Origin: Acanthochlamys bracteata
Lineage: Eukaryota > Streptophyta > Magnoliopsida > Pandanales > Velloziaceae
Direction of reading: 5' to 3'
DNA: 64,000 nucleotides
Assembly: GCA_019914995.1 (NCBI GenBank)
Contig: CM034127.1
Coordinates: 9,362,001 to 9,426,000 of the forward strand
The notes beneath the pieces are model-generated. The model was not told where the DNA came from. It searched no databases and saw nothing but the letters and a program-made list of their open reading frames with translations. Of the stretch, positions 23,030-36,558 are shown one piece after another. The translations under genes were made by a program, and so were the position numbers. The stretch's first letter is position 1. Each line of letters begins with the position of its first letter.

Positions 23030-23400
23030 GTCACTATTATTTTTAATATAATATTGACCACACTCAAATAGGTTGCTACTGATGTAATATTTAATGACAA
23101 CATTTATTTTTGTCACTGTTGAGTGCGAAAAGCGACCAGCTATAGTTTTAGTCGTTATTAATAAAATATGATTATTTTTAATTAAATAACGACAACTAAA
23201 TTTATTTTGATCATACGTGAATAGCGACCTAAAACTACCGTTGGTTGCTTTCGACTACGTAATAGAGGCTAGTGTCGCCATTCTTTGGTATTACGACTAT
23301 TTTTCTGATTGGTCGATGATGTTCGGATTGTGACCTTTCTTTAAGGAACAGTTTACAAAGTTTGATTTTTAGAACTAAAAACGATCTACTGAAGTTAAAG
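23030..23400. repeat. Possible CACTA-type (En/Spm) subterminal fragment
   Basis: Several short words such as CGGTCACTATT, AAAAGCGACCAG, ATAGCGACCTAAAAC and TTGGTTGCT recur in both orientations. GCGACC-AAA repeats of this sort are found in subterminal regions of dicot CACTA elements. No CACTA terminus or transposase is present, so this would be a decayed internal piece. Confidence 0.3.
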
Positions 23401-25213
23401 GCAGTTTAATTACGTTAAACTGTTTGAAGAATTAGAGAGGAATTTAGTTACATTTCGTTTTTTGTAAATTGATTTTCGAAAGAATCAAAACTTGCCAAAA
23501 TTAAATTTGTTATTTTGCAAATTTTGAAAACTTGTTTTAAAGAAATTTACTCAAATCTACTAAAGCAGACTAATGAGGTAGAACACATCACTAATAACAT
23601 CTGTGCTTCGTTCAACCACCATCGGCGGCGACAGATTTCGACCACCAACGTCTTAGCTCCTGCTGGTGATCACCGGAGTCCGACGAATCATCAGTCACAG
23701 CCGGATCTTATTAACACTGGTTGTGCTGATCGAAGTCTAGCCACTGTTGTCAAAACTCCCGCCAGTGGTTGCTGAAGTTCCGATGAAACTCTGAACGCCA
23801 TCGTCATTGTTTATTTACAATGAAAATTTTATTATATTTGTATTAGAGGTCTCATAATAGTTTTAAGTAGCACCAAATAAGTTTCTCTTTTTGTTTATAA
23901 ATTCTTTTTTTGTTCTAATTTTTTGTTTCGATATTTTTTGAAGTGTTTGCTTTAAGAATTTAAAACTTCCCTTAAAATTAATACTTTCTTTTGTCGAAAT
24001 GGTAAAAATTACTAGAAAATTTCAACCGTCAAAAACTATTTTCGCCGTTTGTGTTTTTGTATCATTAACATAAATTTTATTTCAACCTACAAACGATTTT
24101 AAGCTAAGTTTGTCTTAAAATAATATTTTTTAATAGAGTTTACTATTTAAATTTTTTTTATCGGTCCGTTTGAAAGTGTTTATAAAAATTTTTATTAAAT
24201 TTTAAAATTCAATTTATTTTGATTAAAAAAATAATTAAATAAATACTAATAAATTTTACAAATAATATTTATATTTTTTAAATTTTATATAAATTTTAAC
24301 ATATTATCAAATTTACTAAAAAATATAAAAATGTACGGTACATTTTACCAATTAACATTGTGCTTTTTATCGTGAATTATAAATTTGACAAATTTAATTA
24401 TTTCTAACTATTCCTATCTACTAAATTCTCTGCAAATTTTTAATATTTACTAATTTACATTATACTAATATTAGTTTATAAATATTTTCTTAACAGATCG
24501 ATTTTCGTTGTAATAAAACACATACAACTACTCCCGTATTTTTCCTATTTCATGTATAATATGGAAATCCCAACTCTAGAAAACTTAATTTTTTGTGCTT
24601 AAAATATAACATAAATTAGTTTCAATTAAAATACGAAACTATCAAATATTTTTGAACATAAAAACTACAAATCATTATGGAACATGTTAACCTTATAATG
24701 TTCCAAAGGCTTACTATACACCAATCTTTAGTCCACCGCTTATATTCCGACTTTCCCCAACCGAAGATAAAGAGACGATTAACAGCGGCGAAGCAGCGGC
24801 AGCGGCACGGTGGCAGCTGTGTGGATTCCAGCAACGTTAATCATTACTAGGTACAGCGGCACGGGGCCCTAATTCCAGCTCCCTTCTAGAAACTTCGTAG
24901 CTAGTTCAATAGATCTGTCAGCATAATTGCTGCAATCAGCACCAGTCTCTGGCGCTAGTTAGCTCTACAATCTTGATTTCGTTTAAAAAATCGAATCTTT
25001 TTGTTATCAGAATCAAACCACCTCAGTAATCGTTTCGGAGCATCGGCAGATGAAGTTTCAAGAAAAAAGACGCTATCCTCAAATCTATTGATAGCTCTAG
25101 AAGACTGAAAGGGCTTAGATTAACAGGTACTAAGTATAAATCTAGCAAATTCAGCATTGAATAGCAAAGGAATCATAGAACATAAAGATTTGAAGAGTTG
25201 GAGAGTTTTAGAT

Positions 25214-28200
25214 ATGGAGACGACGGAAGAAGAACGGCGGAGCATGGAAGAGGAAGAGGAGGACGATTATAGCAGCAACTACACGTCGGAAGACGAAGGA
25301 ACGGAAGATTACCGGCGAGGTGGGTACCATGCAGTTCGGATTGGTGATACTTTCAAGCAGGGAGCTTATGTTGTGCAATCCAAGCTCGGCTGGGGACACT
25401 TTTCTACCGTCTGGCTAGCCTGGGATACCGTATATTCTGTAAGAAATATTAAATTACCCTTGTTATCAAGTTTTGTTGGTATAAGTTGTAGAATTTGATC
25501 AAAAGTTGCACCCACGATGTGGTTCAAGTTCTTTCAACTTTAAGATATGTAGTATAATAAAGTGTAGGGTTATTGTTTGACAATTCGATTTTTCAAGCTT
25601 GCTTGCGGAAGTGTCGGAATTTGAGGGGAAGTTGACACCTTGTTTCTGTAGGTTCAGTCCGCAAAACTAAAATTTACAATTTCATCCTGTTTTTGGTATC
25701 ATTTTATGATTCATTGCCTAGTTTATTTGTGAAACTTTAAGAGTTTGATGAGAAAATCATCACCTTGTTATCGTTTTAGACCCGCCTGACTTTCAACATT
25801 TTGAGTGTGATCATTATATTGTCTTATCATTTGATGATTTGTCGTCAAGTTTCTTATGGTGGAAGCTTGTTTCATTGAGGATTGTTACAATCATTAGTCC
25901 TGATCCTAAAGACCTCATCAAGCAATGTGCTTCTAGTTCATTTCATGAATGTTGAAAATTTGTTACCAATTAATATCGCTGAAAGCTTGACTATTGATGG
26001 GAAGTTCTGATCATTCATGGTGGTTTGGTATTTTTTTAATACAGTTTTATTGGTTAAAGTTTGAAAGGTTGATGGAAAGAAGTTGTCGCCTTTATATATG
26101 TTTTTAGACCCCGCACTAAATTCTTGTAAGCTAGCGATGAAGCCTTTTTGGTTAGTTGACTAATAGGCTACCCAGAGGTGATTGACTCGTGGATTTGAAA
26201 GCAAAAACCTTTGTCATTGTTCAAACAAGTTTGATCTATGTTTGACCTTAGCTAAGAAAATTTGATGAGAAGTCGGTGGAAAATATCACTTCTTTTTCCC
26301 CTCCCTTCTGGCATGAGATGGAAGAAGAGCCTTACTCTCTTAATTGTTGATGAACAGAAATTTCATCTGTTCTGGTTGAGTTGAATTGTAAGCTTTCTTA
26401 GTTTTAATATTTGACATAACGTTTGTTAGAACTTAGAAGTGCCACATGAAACCTTGTTACTAAGATAAGCGATGTGAACTGTCTTTATCATCTCCCACCC
26501 AGTCTCTGCCAAAATGAAGTCAATATTACCAAGACAAACAGATCTTTACAAATTTGCTATAGTTCTTCGAGAGGTTAAAAGATGGTTTTAGTTGAACATT
26601 TAAAATTTCATAGATAACTGCCGCCCGTTAGATATTTGTGTTTATGTTTTGCTTTTTCTTAGATGATAAAGGAAGAAAAGATTTGTTGAAACAGTTCTAT
26701 CCTTTCTAAGTTAGTCGAAACACTGCCCTGGTCATATCTAATGAGTTTCATGGTAAAGCAAGAGAATTGGTTGTGCATAGTAGATTTGGAAACTTCACTA
26801 GAGGAACTTAGGGAGGCTACCTGGCTTTATGCAGTGTTACTTATCTACCACTTCCAAGAGTGCTTTATATGCTTTGAGAAGCAGAAAATAACCTGATCTC
26901 CACAGAAATGGGTTGCTACTAAGTGGTACAGCATAGGTGTAGATACAGCTATGTGGGTGCTGCTTGCTATATTGTTTCCCTTCCAAAACAGGTCTTCCAT
27001 CGTATGAGCTTAGGGTTTTAGAAAACATGAGTTTCCAGAAGCACAATCCATCTTTGTGGTTGCTTCAATAACAAAAAAGACACACCTTGGGGATAAGAAG
27101 AAGGTTGTGGCTGATAATATCATTATAGTTTTGGTAGTCTCGTCAAACTTACCATTTTCTATTGAAGATGCACATGGAAATTACCTAATGGTTGCAGTAG
27201 GAGAGTTCGATTATTATCTGCCTTAGAAAATGCATTAATATTTAGTAATATTCTCACCTCTTATGGTTCTGCTTTTACAGAACATAAACAAGATCTATTT
27301 GTTTTCGATATTACGTTGATATATGGTTTATGCAGTGAACTTAGCTCTTAGACTTACTGTAGATCATCTCGTTTTTAATCATATTAACGATGATATTCTG
27401 AACTGAAACAAGTCATGGATATGGGAAGAAACTTGCACAAAAAGTGTTTTTTTCTAAATTTTGTTTACCGGGAAAGGAGATTAAGGGATTAAGTTTGGTT
27501 TTTCTACATTTTTTTTTCTAGAATATTTTACACTATTAAAAATTGGTAATTATAAACTATTGAAGAAAGCAAACAATTATCTACTCCTTTTTAAACCGTT
27601 GTTGTACCAAATAATCAAGCAGACACTCCAAATAAGGTTATTTATCGACATCCTGTTGCGGTTTTCATTTTACAATCTCGTAAAAAATGATGTCTCTTTG
27701 ATGGCATGTGTTTGTTTCCTTTTCTTATTTTAGTTTGTATGAGAAATAATTCAACTTATTTTTTCTTTGCAGAGATATGTTGCACTAAAGGTGCAGAAGA
27801 GTGCACAACACTATACAGAGGCCGCAATGGATGAGATAACAATCTTAAAGCAGATTGCTGATAAGGATCCTAATGACACTAAGTGTGTTGTAAAGCTAGT
27901 TGACCATTTCAAGCATTCAGGACCAAATGGACACCATGTGTGTATGGTGTTTGAGTACTTGGGGGATAATTTATTGACTCTGATTAAGTACACTGACTAT
28001 CGAGGAGTACCTCTTCCAATGGTGAAGGAAATATGTCGGCATGTACTTGTTGGCCTTGATTATCTTCATCGTGAACTTTCCATCATCCACACCGACCTCA
28101 AGCCCGAGAACATCCTCCTTCTCTCTACAATTGACCCCTCCAAGGACCCACGACAGTCGGGAGCAACCCCGCTTATCCCTGCTACGAAGCCGGATAACCA

Positions 28201-29945
28201 ACCACCAAAGTCCCCTGCACCATCTAATGGAGATCTTACCAAGAATCAAAAGAAGAAGATTAAACGTAAGGCAAAACGTGCTGCGGCAGCTACTTCTGAC
28301 AGCTTACCAACTGCTTCTACGGCTGATGCTTCCCAAGATAAGGACTGTGATGCAGTGATCAATGGGAGTTGTGTTGGAATGGGAGCATCAAATGGAACGG
28401 CACATGTGCAAAGGAGGGGGAGCAGAGCAACAAGAAGGAAGCTTGCATTAGAAGCTGATTTGCATTGTAAACTTGTGGACTTTGGGAATGCTTGTTGGAC
28501 ATACAAGCAGTTCACCAGTGATATCCAAACCAGACAGTATCGCTGCCCTGAAGTTTTACTGGGATCTAAATACTCTACTCCTGCAGATATGTGGTCTTTC
28601 GCTTGCATATGCTTTGAACTTGCTACAGGAGATGTACTTTTTGATCCACATAGTGGTGAGAACTATGACCGAGATGAGGTAAAGTTTTTATTTTGCATCA
28701 CCGTCCTGCCAGCTTTCAATGAGATTCTGTACATATTTCCTACTTTGTCTGCTGAGAACAACAGTTTATCGAGATGCTTTAGCTGAGACTTCAATAAACT
28801 AAGAATAGGGAAGTCATTTTCATAGCAGTTTCTTGACTTCTAGACGTTGATTTGTTGGAATCGAGCCCTGTATTCTAGAAGCTATATCCATTAATTATTC
28901 TGTTGTATTTTTTTCTTTTCTTAAACTTTTAGTAGGTATCTTCTTAATGAATATTGAGAATAGATAAGCAAATATTCTTAGACGTTATTCAGTTATCATC
29001 AGTAATTTTTTAGAAGCTATAAATTTGTGTTCTGCAAAGGTAAATTGTAGTTATAGATGGTGATTTCCTTTTTGTCTCCTTAAAGGGGTTCTACTTCATT
29101 AATTTGGCTAATGGATCCGTATGATATCTACTCTTTCGTAGCTCTTCGAACTCTTCACTTTGCAAGAGCCTTTTTTTCCCTATTTTGGGAGAAACTTACT
29201 TTACTAGAATTTTGAAATTGATGTGCTTGGTCTGTTTTCATTCCACAACAACAGCTGCTCCTGTTGAGTGTTCCTTTTAATTTCTTTATTGATAATATCT
29301 GATTGTCTAACTTCTTCTGTATCAAATTTGATGCATGGTTCTCTTTATGCAGGATCACTTGGCTCTGATGATGGAGCTCCTTGGGATGATGCCTCGCAAA
29401 GTATGTTTATGCTTTTATGCCCCTTCTATATTCTGGCTCAAGCTTTTCCTTTTGAAAGAAATACTCTGAAAGTAGATTGGTGTTTTATCTAGGTTGCTCT
29501 AGGTGGGCGGTATTCTCGAGATTTCTTCAACAGATATGGTGACTTGAGGCATATACGTCGCTTGCGGTTTTGGCCCCTCAACAAGGTGCTGATAGAGAAA
29601 TATGAATTTAGTGAGAAGGATGCAAATGATATGGCCGATTTTCTCGTCCCCATATTGGATTTTGTTCCAGAAAAACGACCTTCAGCTGCACAGCTTCTTC
29701 TCCATCCATGGCTTGAAGCAGGTCCATGGCTCCGTGAACCTACCACACAAGCAGAAGTATCTACTGGGGATGGGTCAACAATGCAATTGGATAAACTTGA
29801 AGCTTCTAACAAGCTTAACAAGGAGAGGGATGACCAGGAAGCTATGACTGTTGGGATGGGGAATGTCGCCATTGATGGCATCGCAAAGTCTTTAAAGGAT
29901 CCACGAGCAAGCAGCAAATTAAGCAAGGGAAGTTCGTCTAGGTAA
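25214..29945 (+). CDS. SR-protein-specific kinase (SRPK)
   Basis: Four coding exons (25214-25438, 27773-28678, 29353-29400, 29493-29945) give 543 residues; all junctions are phase 0. SRPKs phosphorylate Ser in the RS domains of SR splicing factors. Features: acidic N-terminus; Gly loop LGWGHFSTVW 58-67; Lys81; HTDLKPEN 181-188; a split kinase domain with a spacer (about 195-300) containing a Lys/Arg stretch 234-245 that could act in nuclear import; DFG 312-314; then RQYRCPEVLLG and the CMGC-type C-lobe ending LLLHPWLEAG. Spacer insertion and the HTDLKPEN motif are SRPK hallmarks. Intron 1 is 2.3 kb. The stop codon overlaps a possible splice donor (GT at 29942) that could append 41 further residues. 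The gene converges on the quinone reductase gene, with about 795 bases between stop codons. Confidence 0.93.
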
Positions 29946-30091
29946 TAACAACTCGCCCTTCACAACACTCCTGTGAGATTCCAAATTTTGGCAGCCTCTT
30001 CATATTTGCTTTGGCATTTAAGATCTTACAGCTTGGGAATTGTCATTTGTGTAAAATGGTGGTGGTTCTATGTATTGTTTACTGTTTACAG
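29942..30091 (+). other. Possible alternative terminal intron overlapping the SRPK stop codon
   Basis: AG|GTAATA at the stop codon is a fair plant donor, and TTTACAG at 30085-30091 is a fair acceptor 150 bases on. Splicing would remove the TAA and read on in frame through 30215, starting RNWGYNVETG. If the intron is retained, or if splicing does not happen, the 543-residue form is made. Confidence 0.35.
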
Positions 30092-30740
30092 GAACTGGGG
30101 ATACAATGTAGAGACTGGTAAATGTTTTGCCTCAAAGAGTACATTCATTGCTTTGTTAGAGAGCTGGTGCTCTACCATTCTTGGGGTATGTTATGATAGT
30201 TTTCTCTCATTTTAGAGAGCTAATTTAATTGGAGAAGTTGCCACCACTCAGAAGTGGCAATCACTTGTTACGTGATAATTGTGACGTTTCTCAGTTGTAT
30301 GTGGAGATTTGCCTACATTTTTCAACAACTTACAAAAATTGTATTCCGATTTTTTATCGAAATCTTGGAGTTTGAACAGTTTACTCGGAGTTTTTTGAGC
30401 AGAAAGGTTTTCATTTCACTTTCTTTCCCAGTTGACACAAAATAATCTTTAGTTTTGCAACTTCATTGAATCTAAGCCAGCACCCTTAAGAATTGCGGAA
30501 GAGAAATCAAACAGTAAATGAACTCATGATCACAACACACGGTTTTTATGGTATCTCTGCAGTGTTTAGGACCATTTACAACAAAGATGTAGAATAAATG
30601 AACAAACATTGGGCCATAAAGTAACACCCGGCTACGAAAATAAATAAAATATACCAAATCCCGTAATCACGCCTTAAAATAGAAATCACAATAGTTTCAC
30701 AAAATAATTCGCCTGGATACAAGAGAATTGAGTTTCAATT

Positions 30741-32584
30741 CTACTGGTGGCGTCCCAATTTCTTGACCACTGATGCCATATACTTACCCTGGTGTTCTGC
30801 CATAGCAAGCTCTGTTTCAGTTGGTTGCCTCGAACCATCACCAGCAAAAGTACCAGCACCATATGGAGAACCTCCTTTTATCTCATCCATTGTGAACATG
30901 CTAGCTCCAAAGGTGTAGCCTACCGGAACATATAGCATACCGTGATGCGCCAACTGAGTGATCGAAGTCCAACTGCAAATGAGCACCACAAAAAGGTCAT
31001 TTCTGAACATACCAAAAATAGGCCTTTAATGAATTCCTTGTAAGATATTTCTTATGCATAAACCAAAATTAATTTTGCAAAACTGTAACAATGTCTCATG
31101 ACGTGACGAGGATAGCCTCACTGTCTACTGTCTACGATCAAAAGGCCTTGTAATTGATACGAAGAAAAAACAAACAATATCTATATCTATATCTATATCT
31201 ATATCTATCTATATATATATATATATATATTGTGCATTGTGGATTTTGATCAGAGCGAAAGTTATTCAATAAGTGGTGGAAACTTTATAAAAAAGGATGC
31301 TTAGAAATGAGAACCACCAGCTGAGGCAGCTCGCCACTAGAGCTTGAAAATTGTAGTAAAGACCTTCCAATATGTCCGAAGGAAGGTTATGCGACACAGT
31401 GTCTTAATTACCATAATGTCTCAAAGTTATTTTGCAGAACTCCAAGGAATCCTAACGCTATTACCATTCAAGAACACATAATAAAGATCCTTGTGCATCC
31501 TTGCCACTTCAACAACAAAAGCGTATATGTAATAATAGAAGAAAACAATGACAAAATTGGCTTAATGTGTCTTCTGAGTAGATATGAACCAAAATGAGTA
31601 GCATATATTGGGAACTGGGAGTAAATGAATGACTACATATGGAAAAGCTACAAAACAAGCCAGGAACCAATCTAGGCTAGGGCCATTGACCATATAATGT
31701 GAAATACCATATAGTTGTCCCACAAACCTTACATGCAAGATTGACAATAACTAACTGCTTCCAAACCGTATCCGTATCCATTGCATGCAACATCAAGTTG
31801 ATTATAAATAATGATTAAGAAATGGATCAAAATGCAAAATTGAATTATACTAAACAAGAGAGTTCTCCAACTAAACTATCACCAATTTTAGCTGTGCTGG
31901 GTTAGTTTAACTGCAAGATAATGGGATCTAAGACTCAACCTAAGAATCAGTGACTGCAAGTAAATGGAATATGTTGCTCCAAACAGAAATCAGGTACCTT
32001 AGATCCTACCAACCATATGTATTTACCAAGCTACAGAGTTAGTGAAGGAACAGAAACGCTTACGCTGTTGTCTCCTGACCACCTCCTTGTGTTCCTGTGC
32101 TGAAAAAGAATCCAGCAGGCTTCCCTGCAAGCTTCCCTGCCTGCCACAGCTGTCCCGTTGCATCAAACAAGGCCTTCATTTGTGCCGCCATGGCCCCAAA
32201 TCTTGTCGGAAATCCAAACAATATTCCATCAGCATTGACCAGATCAGCAGCGGATATCACCGGAATATCATTTGATTTAGGTGGAGCATGCATCTTTTCC
32301 AAGACCTCAGCAGGAAGTGTCTCAGCCACACGATACAAAACTGCCTCAACACCTTCAACTCCATCGACCCCCTTTTTCATTCTCCTTGCAAGGGTTTCCA
32401 CATGGCCATACATCGAGTAGAATACGATGAAGATCTTCAGTTTGGACTGAGGTGGAGGTGCAGTGGGAGGTTTATCACGAGCAGTGTGTTGTACAGGGGC
32501 CTGCACTTCCGGTTTGGGAGTATTTGCCGGTTCATATTCAGGGTGCTTCTTCTTGCTAGGCATACAACCAGCTCCTTTGCCCAT
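30741..32584 (-). CDS. NAD(P)H:quinone oxidoreductase, WrbA / FQR1-like
   Basis: Two coding exons (32064-32584 and 30741-30972, minus strand) give 250 residues. The family uses FMN to reduce quinones by two electrons, avoiding semiquinone radicals. Visible features: N-terminus MGKGAGC with Gly2 and Cys7, a likely lipidation signal for membrane attachment; a Pro/Lys-rich linker to about residue 47; then a flavodoxin-like fold with FMN phosphate loop [11 protein letters not shown] (56-66), [14 protein letters not shown], the FMN-binding [12 protein letters not shown], and GYTFG with GGSPYGAGT near the end. The N-terminal extension places it with Arabidopsis At4g36750 and FQR1-like 2 rather than the shorter FQR1. 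The intron (30973-32063) carries an ATCTAT/TA microsatellite. Confidence 0.93.
31178..31230. repeat. (ATCTAT)n-(TA)n compound microsatellite
   Basis: Several ATCTAT units followed by a TA run, located in the intron of the quinone reductase gene. Confidence 0.9.
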
Positions 32585-32642
32585 TTTCTTTCTGTTTCAC
32601 TCTTTGATTTACTGCCTCGTGTATCTAAGTCTAAAAACGAGC

Positions 32643-33356
32643 CTGCAACACAAGATCGATACATCAAATTAATCGGCAGAAGCATACTTTATAATCTTGC
32701 TAAAGATCATTTCTCAATCAAATTTACAGTTCCAAGTAGCTATAGGAACTAATCCTTCATAACAAATACTTATTTAATTCGTCTTTGAGCTTACTCTTCA
32801 TTAACAAAATGGCAATTTACTTTCTTCACCACCAAAAAGAACAAGATTCATTCAATGTCTATAATTGCTAACAAATCAAACTTAATTTCTATTTTTCTTA
32901 ATTCATTGCAACACCAAATCATACATATGTGAGATTAAAGTACTTCAAATAAAGCAAGACTTTGTTCTTTAGCTATTTGCACACTGCATGAACCAACTAT
33001 CAAAGGATTTAAAAACCAGCCACCAAAAAAAAAATCTCCTACCAACAGATGAATTTCCAAAGGAGAAGCATAAGAAAACATCAATCAAGGCAATCAATAG
33101 TAGAATTAAGGTACAATTCAAAGATAAAACTGTCATAAACCACAATCCATGAGCTCAAACCTTTCTCATATCAAAATTCGACTAACATTTCGATCCAAAC
33201 ATTCTCAAATCATAGTTGTCTACTGAAGATCTTTTAACTACTAAATCCAATCCAGATCCAAAAACCAAACAACCAAAAAAAAAAGGAAAAAAGAAACTGA
33301 TCTTTCTAATAATCAAAAAACAAGAAATAAATCTTAATCTCAGTATGAATTCTTAC
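32643..33356 (-). other. Probable 5' UTR intron of the quinone reductase gene
   Basis: On the minus strand GGTAAGAATTC (donor GT at 33356-33355) and TGTTGCAG (acceptor AG at 32644-32643) bracket AT-rich DNA upstream of the start codon, between a leader exon about 33357-33435 and the coding exon. Introns in this position often raise expression of plant genes. The frame at 33216-33419 on the other strand is not a gene. Confidence 0.6.
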
Positions 33357-33465
33357 CAAAAAAGCCAAACTGCGATTCGATCTGAAGTAGAGAGAGAGAG
33401 GAGAGAGAGAGTGCGATAAATTGTTTCAATGAAAAAATCAACTCTGTGGGCTAATCTAATCTGTG

Positions 33466-33472
33466 TTTTATA
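33466..33472 (-). promoter_or_regulatory. Probable TATA box of the quinone reductase gene
   Basis: TATAAAA on the minus strand, at a spacing that puts transcription start near 33435, just before the purine/pyrimidine repeat (GAGAGAGA on the plus strand, 33391-33411) of the leader. Confidence 0.55.
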
Positions 33473-36125
33473 CAACCAGGAAATCAAAGTAAGCAAGCCG
33501 GAGAGTTTGACTTTGACTCGTTTCGAGAGATAACGAAAACTTAAAACTTTTCCACAGACCTGTTGCTCCTTGATTGGAGAAATCGTTTTCTTCTCTTAAA
33601 AAAAGAATTTGTTTTGTAATGATCAGTAATTAATAAATGAGAGCAGAGAAGAAGATGCTGCTTCTGTAGATCGGTATTATTAAAATTAACCATTTAATGA
33701 AATTAATTCTTCTTACCAAACACAAAAAATTAAAAAAAAAATTGAAAGCTAGAAAATATCCTGAACTGGCTGCGAGGTGGTGTGGGTTGTGGTTTGGGTT
33801 TCTAGAATTATCTCTTAATTTCATAATTAAAAATTTTCAAGTGACAGGAACGTGCTAGCTTAGCCTGTGAGAAAGTTCCAAAACGTATGTGGTTGGCTAT
33901 TTGTTTACTTGAATTTAAAATTAATAATAATTTGTTCACTATTGAGCATTACTTCATTTTTTTTGTTTTGAATTTGATTGAGAAGTATACCGTGTTTTTT
34001 AGATGCGCTAATTAATTATATTGACTTATTAAATTCTTTTCTCACTTGCTGTTGTTCTCCATCAACGTTGGTTCAGCTACGGCGGATTACTACTACTTAA
34101 CTTGAAGGAAGAACATCGACTAAAGTGGTTTTTTATTATTTATTAAAAAAATTTATGTAACAATTTTATTTTTTAAATTTTAAATAAATTTATAAAATAT
34201 AAAAAGAATTAATAAAATATGTATGTAAATTTTTTAAAAAAATTAAAACGCTCTTATAATTAATCCTAAATGCGGCCAAATTCAGAAGACGCGCATGTAT
34301 CTTAAATAGCTTATTGACTTTGATGGTATCATCGTCTCTTTTTTTTTTCCTTAGCTTGTGTAACATGATTAATTTGGGAAGAAGAGGAAAGCGAACGCAA
34401 ATTATTTAATTGTTTCGCACAAGAAAATAAACAGCCTCTTCTGATCTCTGTTTGAAACTAAAATTTGAATTTGATAAAAGGTAAAGATAATTTTTTACAA
34501 ATTCGAAGTAAACGGAAATTAATAAATTAATTCAAACTCAAAAGTTCACAAAATAAATAAATTTTATGTAATTAGAAACATGACTTTAATTCTCTAGAGC
34601 AATTGCCATTTGGTTAAGGGAACTATTAATACTAATATTAACATCAACCTAACTCCTCTGTTGGAAGATAAAGACCGTAAAATCTTTTGAATTCAAAATC
34701 CTCCTTGTCCTTTTCTAAATGAAGATTAGGAGTGCTTATAAATTAAAAAAAATAAGAAAAAGTTTAAATTTAGAGTTTTCAAAAAAGTTTTTTTATTAAA
34801 AGATAATATAAATTAGTTTATTATATATGATCTATTTGTCCGTTTCACTTTTTTTAATAAAAATTGTACTATAAAACAGTTATTAAAAAAAATTAAAGTG
34901 AAATTTTAATGAACAATGATAAGCATTGCTACACATGCTCTAAAACGCAAGACAAATTATTTTGAAAATTTTATCAATCTTCCTTTAGTTGTTTCAATTC
35001 CAAGCAAATTAGAATTATTAATTTTATGCCAATATAACTTTTAATGAAACATTATTTTAAAATTATTTATAATTTAGATTTTTTTTAATTTTACAAAGCT
35101 TATTTGTTTAAGTAAATATATTGTTCAAATAGAAGCTTTTGTGCAAGATCATTTATCTTACGGTCTACTCACAATACTAACTATCATGACTTACATATGT
35201 TTAAAAATGCTTATGAAAAACAAAACTTTTCAAATGAAGAAAATATCTTAAATATTTTAAAATTAAATTTCTTTTAGCTCAAAAAAATTAATAAAAATAA
35301 TTAATAATAAAATTTTAATATTTATATTTTTTATAATTTAAATTATTTAAAAATTATAAAAATTTATACAATTTTAAAATTAAAAAAAATAATGAGGGAA
35401 TAAACAAAACAAAATATCACCTAACATCATCATCGATGCATAGGGTATGAATTTTTCTAATTGTTCAAAATTTGAATTCTCAACAATCATTTATTTACAA
35501 AAAAAAGAGAAACATATACCTGCTAGTTAATGTCTGCTCCGTACTTGTTTACTTGAATCTGAATCTTTTTTTCACTAAACATTCTACTTTAAATTCACTT
35601 ATAAAATAAAATAAATATAAAAATTAACTCAATTTTAATAAAAAATTATTAAAAGTTTTAAAAATTCACTTTTAAATTTATTTTATTAAAAAATAAATAT
35701 AAAACTAATTTCACTTTCAAACTCTACTTTTTAAATAATTTATTATATAATTTATTTTTGGTAACTCGATCTTTTATATAAAATTTTAAAAAAAAATTAA
35801 CATAACTAAAGTTATTTTTTATTAAATTATATTTTTATAAACAATTTCAAACTATTTCCAAATCAGTGGAAGATCTGGACTCCAAAATTGGAAAATTGGA
35901 ACTCGTCTTCAAGTGTTCTCACGTGAAAATTTTAAAACTTTACGTCTGAAGAAAAGCTACTGAGAGACGTACGCGAGTCTCTCTTTCATAATTAATTAAA
36001 ATATACGACCGGGTCAATTCAAAATTTCTGTTCTTATAAAATAAGAAATAATATCGAAGGGTTATTACATAACATGTACGTCATGCTTAGCTGTGTTAAA
36101 CTGAAACAAGTTTTTCTCTCCCAAT

Positions 36126-36558
36126 AGGGGAGGCAATTCAAATTTTTAAGTAGATTTCGGAATGACTAATATAATAATTATATTAATTATTAATAATCAA
36201 ATAAAATTCAAAATTATTTATTTAATAATTAAAATAAATATTAATTTTTAATAATAATAAACATAAATTATATAATATATTTAAAAAATTAATTTAATAA
36301 AAATTTATAAATTAAATAAAAGTTAATTAAATTATGATAATATAAAAATATATATATTAAAAATTCAAATTTCATACTATTATTTAAAAATATTTTTAAT
36401 TAAAAATAATATATATTATATAAATAATTATATAAGTTAAATAAATTAATTACGGATCTGAATTCAAATCTATTTAATTTTTTAGATTAAATTTAGATTA
36501 CGAAATCGACTTTTTAGAATCGAACTTTTGGATCAAATCTAAATTTGCCACCCCTCAT
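36126..36558. mobile_element. MITE with AGGGG-GGCAA ends
   Basis: The left end is AGGGGAGGCAATTCAAATTT and the right end reversed is AGGGGTGGCAAATTTAG; these are inverted ends of the AGGGGTGNCAAA class. The interior is noncoding, with GATCTGAATTCAAATCTA words. No target duplication was recognised. The nested block near 38495 (GTAGGGGTGGCAAAAATCG) starts with the same end. Confidence 0.55.

Larger units (their letters stand above)
22301..25213. other. Intergenic DNA: LRX 3' UTR, repeats, then SRPK 5' region
   Basis: The LRX 3' UTR probably runs to about 22580. Then come an AT-rich hAT-like relic (about 22679-23010), a block with GCGACC-type words (23030-23400), and a non-repetitive stretch to about 24550. 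The DNA from about 24840 has the character of a 5' leader of the SRPK gene. The frame at 23515-23775 has no family match that I recognise. Confidence 0.5.
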
